A stretch of DNA of 11,168 bases from positions 1-11,168 of the forward strand of contig DRMA01000280.1 in NCBI GenBank assembly GCA_011375245.1, read 5' to 3'. The DNA comes from Thiothrix sp. (lineage in GTDB: Bacteria > Pseudomonadota > Gammaproteobacteria > Thiotrichales > Thiotrichaceae). Positions 7,855-11,168 of the stretch are shown piece after piece (positions within the stretch are counted from its first letter, which is position 1; each line of letters starts with the position of its first letter). The translations under genes and the position numbers were made by a program. The notes under the pieces were generated by a model. The model made no database searches. It was given only the letters and a program-made list of their open reading frames with translations, and was not told the origin of the DNA.

Positions 7855-7922
7855 AGTGATCAAATAATAGCTTTCAGGTAAGAAAGAATGTGCTATTGTT
7901 TGCACCTATTAAGAGTGATCAA
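7855..7922. repeat. 9-bp direct repeat in the asnB-lipoprotein gap
   Basis: AGTGATCAA occurs at 7855-7863, four bases after the asnB stop, and again at 7914-7922, about 32 bp before the next start codon. The core TGATCA is palindromic, so each copy could be read by a dimeric regulator, and the copies are 59 bp apart. The 102 bp gap otherwise contains no convincing promoter pair or terminator. It may be chance in such AT-rich DNA. Confidence 0.4.
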
Positions 7923-7953
7923 TTAACCATCAAAAAAAGTAATAGGGGGTTTC

Positions 7954-9744
7954 ATGAGATTTTTCCAAAAAACGGTCATTAGTTTAATGATTGCCGCTTC
8001 TTTAACGGCATGTAGTGATAATAAAAACGAAAAAAAAGAGTCAGCAACGACTGAAGCAGTTGTTACATCTCAAGCAAAAACATCTGACAAATTTAGCGAA
8101 ATGCTGGCTTATGTTCCAGCAGATACGGCATATTTAATGGCAAATAGCGTTGCTGTTCCTGATGATGTGCTTGAGTTTCAAATGAAGCGCTTCCAAATGT
8201 TAGTGTCAGCACTATCAGCTAATATTAAGTCGATTACGGATGTAGCGAATAAAATGCCATCAGAAGATTCTGACAGTTCAGCAAGTACAGAAGCCAAAGA
8301 GACAAGCGATGCTACTAAAGAGGCTACTAAAGAAGAACCTAATGCAGGTGATTTTATTAAGGCATTATTACAAGAGTTTAGCACGAACCTTAACAAAGAT
8401 GGTTTGGCAAAACTGGGGCTAAAATTTAATGGTCATAGTATGTTCTACGCGCTCGATATGCTGCCTGTTATACGTTATGAGTTAGCCAATAAAGAGGCTT
8501 TTAAAGCGTTATTGAGTAAAGCGGAGAAAACCTCTGGTTATAAGCTTGAATGGAGTAAATGTGGTGAGCATGATTGCTTAGTCAGTAAAAAAGGTAAAGA
8601 ACTGAATATTGCGACGGTCTTTGTTGGTGATCATGTCGCGATTGCGCCTTTTAGCTCTGAGAAAAAGCAACAAGTCATGGATCATTTGCTTGGAACGAAA
8701 AAGCCAGAAAAGAGTTATAAGGTTGCCGATTGGAACACTTTTGTCAGCGAAAATGGTTACAAAGGCTATGGCGAAGGCTTTGTAAAACTAAACACCATGC
8801 TGGGAAAGCTTGAACAGTTTCTGTTGACAAAGACAAAACAAGAACAAGGTGATAGTTTTGATGAGCAAGCCTTTAAGGGATGTTTTGCTGTTGTTAAGGC
8901 ACATACGAAAAATGTACCCGAATTAGTATTTGGCATAAAAGAGTTGAGTGAAAAAGCTATTAAATATGAAGTCGTGGTTAAAACGGCTCCTGAAGTTAGC
9001 ACGGTATTACAGGGCTTGCCGAATAAGCTTACTGATATGAAGCAACCCACTAACCCAATATTTACCTTGGGCGTGAATATGAATATGCCTAATTTGCGTA
9101 ATGCATTGACGCAATACGTGAATTTCTTGGCAACATCGGGTGAAGAACATAAGTGTGCAGCGATTAATCCTGTTGAGTTGCGTAAATCAATTGGTGGTTT
9201 AGCGATGGCAATGACAATGGGCGCTTCGCAGTTTAAGTCTATTTTCGTTGCACTTGATAATCTTGAGCTTGATAATAATGGTAAGCCTTCAAAGGTCGAA
9301 GCATTCGGCACAGTAGTTGCTGATGATCCAATGGCTTTATTACAAATGTTAGCCATGGTTAACCCACAGTTTGCCACCTTACAGCTACCTGATAATGGCA
9401 AGCCCGTTAAACTTCCAGTTGGTGTTATTCCCGCAGGTTTAGTATCGCCTGAATTATCATTAAGTCGTCAGGGGAGGCTACTGAATATGTTTGTTGGTAA
9501 TGATCAAATGGCATTAGAGCCAATTAGCGTCAAAGAAAACACCATTTTCTGGAATGTGACCGATAGCAAACGTTACTATGGCTTGATGAATAAAGTCATT
9601 GAACAAGCACCAGAAACAAAGGGTGAGAAAACCAAAGAAGTAATGGAGGTAATGAATGCATTGGGCGAGTTCTCAGGCGTTATGTCACAACAAATAGGGT
9701 TTGATAAGCGCGGTGTTGTTTTGGATTATAGCATTAGCTATTAA
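7954..9744 (+). CDS. Large outer-membrane-type lipoprotein of unknown function
   Basis: This is a 596-residue protein. It starts at an ATG preceded by a strong AGGGGG ribosome site and has a clear lipoprotein signal, MRFFQKTVIS then LMIAASLTAC, with lipobox LTAC and the lipidated Cys at 20. Ser at +2 predicts delivery to the outer membrane. A Lys/Glu/Ser-rich linker (about 22-45) leads to AYVPADTAYLMANS (52-65), a pattern seen at the start of several secreted bacterial proteins of unknown function (for example DUF3352-like), though I do not claim that family. A second low-complexity acidic stretch at 102-130 includes a tandem ATKEATKE. The rest reads as alternating beta strands and amphipathic helices, with two halves that may be related (roughly 140-350 and 360-596). 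Four cysteines in the mature part (203, 208, 310, 401) could form disulfides. I see no catalytic motif. Translation order puts it after asnB, but the 102 bp gap suggests its own promoter. Confidence 0.85.
   Translation: MRFFQKTVISLMIAASLTACSDNKNEKKESATTEAVVTSQAKTSDKFSEMLAYVPADTAYLMANSVAVPDDVLEFQMKRFQMLVSALSANIKSITDVANKMPSEDSDSSASTEAKETSDATKEATKEEPNAGDFIKALLQEFSTNLNKDGLAKLGLKFNGHSMFYALDMLPVIRYELANKEAFKALLSKAEKTSGYKLEWSKCGEHDCLVSKKGKELNIATVFVGDHVAIAPFSSEKKQQVMDHLLGTKKPEKSYKVADWNTFVSENGYKGYGEGFVKLNTMLGKLEQFLLTKTKQEQGDSFDEQAFKGCFAVVKAHTKNVPELVFGIKELSEKAIKYEVVVKTAPEVSTVLQGLPNKLTDMKQPTNPIFTLGVNMNMPNLRNALTQYVNFLATSGEEHKCAAINPVELRKSIGGLAMAMTMGASQFKSIFVALDNLELDNNGKPSKVEAFGTVVADDPMALLQMLAMVNPQFATLQLPDNGKPVKLPVGVIPAGLVSPELSLSRQGRLLNMFVGNDQMALEPISVKENTIFWNVTDSKRYYGLMNKVIEQAPETKGEKTKEVMEVMNALGEFSGVMSQQIGFDKRGVVLDYSISY
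8311..8334 (+). repeat. 12-bp tandem repeat inside the large lipoprotein gene
   Basis: Two adjacent copies of GCTACTAAAGA plus a final G or A (8311-8322 and 8323-8334) encode ATKEATKE in the acidic low-complexity linker of the lipoprotein. The unit is a multiple of three, so copy-number change would keep the frame and only lengthen or shorten the linker. Confidence 0.75.
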
Positions 9745-9758
9745 GTCATTATTTTATG

Positions 9759-9815
9759 CTCGGAGAGTTAGTTGCTAGCTCCCTGAGTGTAGCCAAAGGG
9801 CTTATGCCTTTGGTT
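9759..9815 (+). terminator. Two consecutive hairpins after the large lipoprotein gene
   Basis: Starting 15 bp past the stop, a 12-bp imperfect stem (arms 9759-9770 and 9776-9787, two G-U pairs and one mismatch, 5-nt loop) is followed three bases later by a second stem with arms AGCCAAAGG (9791-9799) and CCTTTGGTT (9807-9815), of which seven central pairs are Watson-Crick perfect, and a 7-nt loop. Neither is followed by a run of T, so a classical intrinsic terminator is not supported. They may protect the 3' end of the mRNA or mark a Rho-dependent end. No gene lies in the rest of the gap to 9911. Confidence 0.4.
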
Positions 9816-9911
9816 CAGTTGATTGTGCTTCAAGTGCGTGGCAATAGCTTTGCATTTTATCAATGAATAGACATAAACTAATGGTATATTCTATTGGTTA
9901 AGGAAATGCCT

Positions 9912-10961
9912 ATGTCAAGCTCAATTACGGCCGTTTTTGTACTACTACTCAGTTTATTATTACACACCGTCAGCAATGCTAAAATCTTAGATCCCTTAAC
10001 CACATCCATCAGCTTACCCGACACAATAATCGCTGCTGAAGATATTAGTGCGATTACGCAAATAGCGGGTTCTTCTCTCGTTGTTATTGCCTCGGATGAA
10101 GCTGTTGGCAACAATAATAATGAAAATTACATTCAACTACTTAAGAAAAAGGCGAATAACCATTACAATGTCCATCGTAATCTTTTAGTCTTCACAGGAG
10201 ATAAATCAGGCGGCAAAGAGCTGGATATTGAGGGACTTACAGCCGTCAATAATGATATCTATGTTCTTGGTTCGCATTCATCAAAACGTAAAAAAATCAA
10301 ACAGAATCGATCCTACAAAAAAAACAGAAAGAAATTCAATAGCAGTAAAATCGAAGACGAAAAAGATCGCGATTGGTTGTATCGTCTTCATCTTGATAAT
10401 GATGGAAAAATGCTTAGCACAGCAAGAATCACTTTAAGAAATATTATTGACAATGATGATGTGCTTAGCCCTTTTGGCAGTATTCCAAGCAAAGAAAACG
10501 GTGTGGATATTGAAGGTATTGCGGCAAAAGACGATTGGTTATACCTTGGTTTTCGAGGGCCTGTCTTTCGTGGCAATTATGTGCCTGTGATGAAGTTTAA
10601 ATTTGAGAATCCCAAAGAAACCTACCAGCTATTATATGTAGCACTCAATGGACGAGGAATTCGGGGCATGACATCAGTGGCGGATGGTTTTCTTATTTTA
10701 GCAGGTGCTGTGGGAGATGGCGATGCATCGTATCAGTTATATCATTGGAATGGTAAAGATGTTATTACTGGCAAAAATCAACATGCTGCGGATAAGGGTG
10801 AGGTGCGATTGTTAGGTGAAATTCAGCCACCTGCTAATGGAAAAGCCGAAGGAATAATGGTTGTAAAGGAAGATAAGGTACACTACCAACTGCTTATTGT
10901 TTTTGATGGCGTTAAAACGCTTAATAATGTTATGCGTTATTTTCGTATTGTTAAATCGTGA
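9912..10961 (+). CDS. Secreted DUF3616 family protein
   Basis: I choose the ATG at 9912 (349 residues): an AAGGAA ribosome site at 9900-9905 sits 6 nt upstream, and the product begins directly with a signal peptide, MSSSITAVFVLLLSLLLHTV, cleaved probably after SNA (residue 23). In-frame TTG at 9894 and ATG at 9906 are less well placed. There is no lipobox, so a soluble periplasmic or exported protein is expected. The body fits DUF3616: DIEGLTAVNNDIYVLGSHS at 105-123 and a second DIEG copy, DIEGIAAKDDWLYLGFRGP, at 199-217, with a weaker AEGI at 312-315. The spaced repeats suggest beta-propeller blades. A very basic loop with many Lys and Arg (124-146) follows the first blade motif. Acidic and Asn-rich loops could bind metal, but no enzyme activity is known to me. 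It is codirectional with the upstream lipoprotein, 167 bp apart. Confidence 0.83.
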   Translation: MSSSITAVFVLLLSLLLHTVSNAKILDPLTTSISLPDTIIAAEDISAITQIAGSSLVVIASDEAVGNNNNENYIQLLKKKANNHYNVHRNLLVFTGDKSGGKELDIEGLTAVNNDIYVLGSHSSKRKKIKQNRSYKKNRKKFNSSKIEDEKDRDWLYRLHLDNDGKMLSTARITLRNIIDNDDVLSPFGSIPSKENGVDIEGIAAKDDWLYLGFRGPVFRGNYVPVMKFKFENPKETYQLLYVALNGRGIRGMTSVADGFLILAGAVGDGDASYQLYHWNGKDVITGKNQHAADKGEVRLLGEIQPPANGKAEGIMVVKEDKVHYQLLIVFDGVKTLNNVMRYFRIVKS

Positions 10962-11168
10962 TTTTAACGAAATTTGCACGGAAGTCCCTCCTCTTTAGGG
11001 GAGGGATGGATAGTGCATCGCTCGTAGAGCGATTTTGGTTATAACAACGCCATTCCGAAGAATGGGTGGGGTGCTCATCGGCAATGTTATCCATGCTTGT
11101 CATACTGGCTCACTATCCCTACTCGGCAGGATTGTTTAGAGTTCAGCGGTAGTGGACAGGACTTGAGC
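10962..11168. other. Non-coding, hairpin-rich right edge; possible end of an IS200/IS605-type element
   Basis: The last 207 bp holds no convincing gene. It contains three compact hairpins: arms 10985-10993 and 10998-11006 (9 bp with one G-U, TTTA loop), 11017-11023 and 11027-11033 (7 bp, followed by T4 counting the last stem base), and 11050-11055 and 11060-11065 (6 bp, CGAA loop). An exact 8-bp inverted repeat, GGATAGTG at 11008-11015 and CACTATCC at 11111-11118, would enclose the second and third in one folded domain. Such nested stems at a gene boundary resemble the transcribed ends of IS200/IS605 (tnpB) elements. If so, the element body would lie to the right, on the minus strand; a minus-strand frame open at the edge stops at 11136-11138, but I cannot recognise its ten residues as TnpB. 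The second hairpin could simply terminate the DUF3616 gene. Confidence 0.35.
10985..11036 (+). terminator. Possible terminator hairpins downstream of the DUF3616 gene
   Basis: Two stem-loops follow the stop at 10961 on the same strand. The first has a 9-bp stem (10985-11006) and lacks a T tract. The second has a 7-bp stem with a GTA loop (11017-11033) and runs into TTTT at 11033-11036, the better terminator candidate. The T run is short, and both stems may instead belong to the larger structured region at this edge. Confidence 0.4.

Noticed and set aside
8766..9401. A 211-residue minus-strand open frame opposite the large lipoprotein
   Set aside because: It lies wholly inside a gene with a strong ribosome site and lipobox. 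Its residues show no motif, and it has no ribosome site or signal of its own that I can see.
9894..9911. TTG at 9894 or ATG at 9906 as the DUF3616 start
   Set aside because: The AAGGAA ribosome site at 9900-9905 is correctly spaced only for the ATG at 9912; it would lie inside or directly against the other two starts.
11063..11138. A 25-codon + strand frame starting at the ATG near 11063
   Set aside because: It overlaps the third hairpin, has no recognisable sequence, and short frames of this size are expected by chance.
1..11168. A defence island, toxin-antitoxin pair, CRISPR array or prophage
   Set aside because: No nuclease, methylase, integrase, phage or toxin motif was seen in any gene, and there are no regularly spaced repeats.

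Overview
The window looks like an ordinary chromosomal stretch of an AT-rich (roughly 40% G+C by eye) gammaproteobacterium. The evidence is a Smg/DUF494 C-terminus, a 418-residue Rho whose key residues fall at exactly the E. coli positions, and a DUF1131 lipoprotein of the YfeY type found in gammaproteobacteria. I cannot name the genus. No tRNA, rRNA, CRISPR array, prophage or complete insertion sequence is visible.

Left part (1-2867): the 3' half of smg enters on the + strand and meets a minus-strand group. Read in its own direction, that group is a DUF1131 lipoprotein, then an AmpG-like PAT-family MFS permease 41 bp downstream, then a small three-helix membrane protein only 6 bp after the permease. 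A hairpin with a T-rich minus-strand tail at about 313-347 probably ends this transcription unit. Upstream of it on the same strand is rho (3011-4267), separated by 143 bp.

Middle (4268-7851): a 324 bp gene-free leader lies between rho and a GT4 glycosyltransferase, also on the minus strand. The glycosyltransferase is divergent from a class-II glutamine-hydrolysing asparagine synthetase (asnB family, 662 aa), and they share a 209 bp intergenic region. The pairing suggests cell-surface glycan work for the transferase and possibly for the amidotransferase, but both could be housekeeping or accessory genes.

Right part (7852-11168): asnB is followed on the same strand by a large lipoprotein of unknown function and by a secreted DUF3616 protein. 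Each gap is over 100 bp, so they need not form an operon. The last 200 bp is non-coding and rich in inverted repeats: three compact hairpins plus an 8-bp helix closing two of them. It could be the end of an IS200/IS605-type element whose body lies beyond the window, or a terminator/structured RNA region.

I find no convincing new defence or mobile system. The best leads are the structured right edge, the uncharacterised large lipoprotein, the permease/membrane-protein pair, and a Rho gene with a glycosyltransferase rather than trxA upstream.
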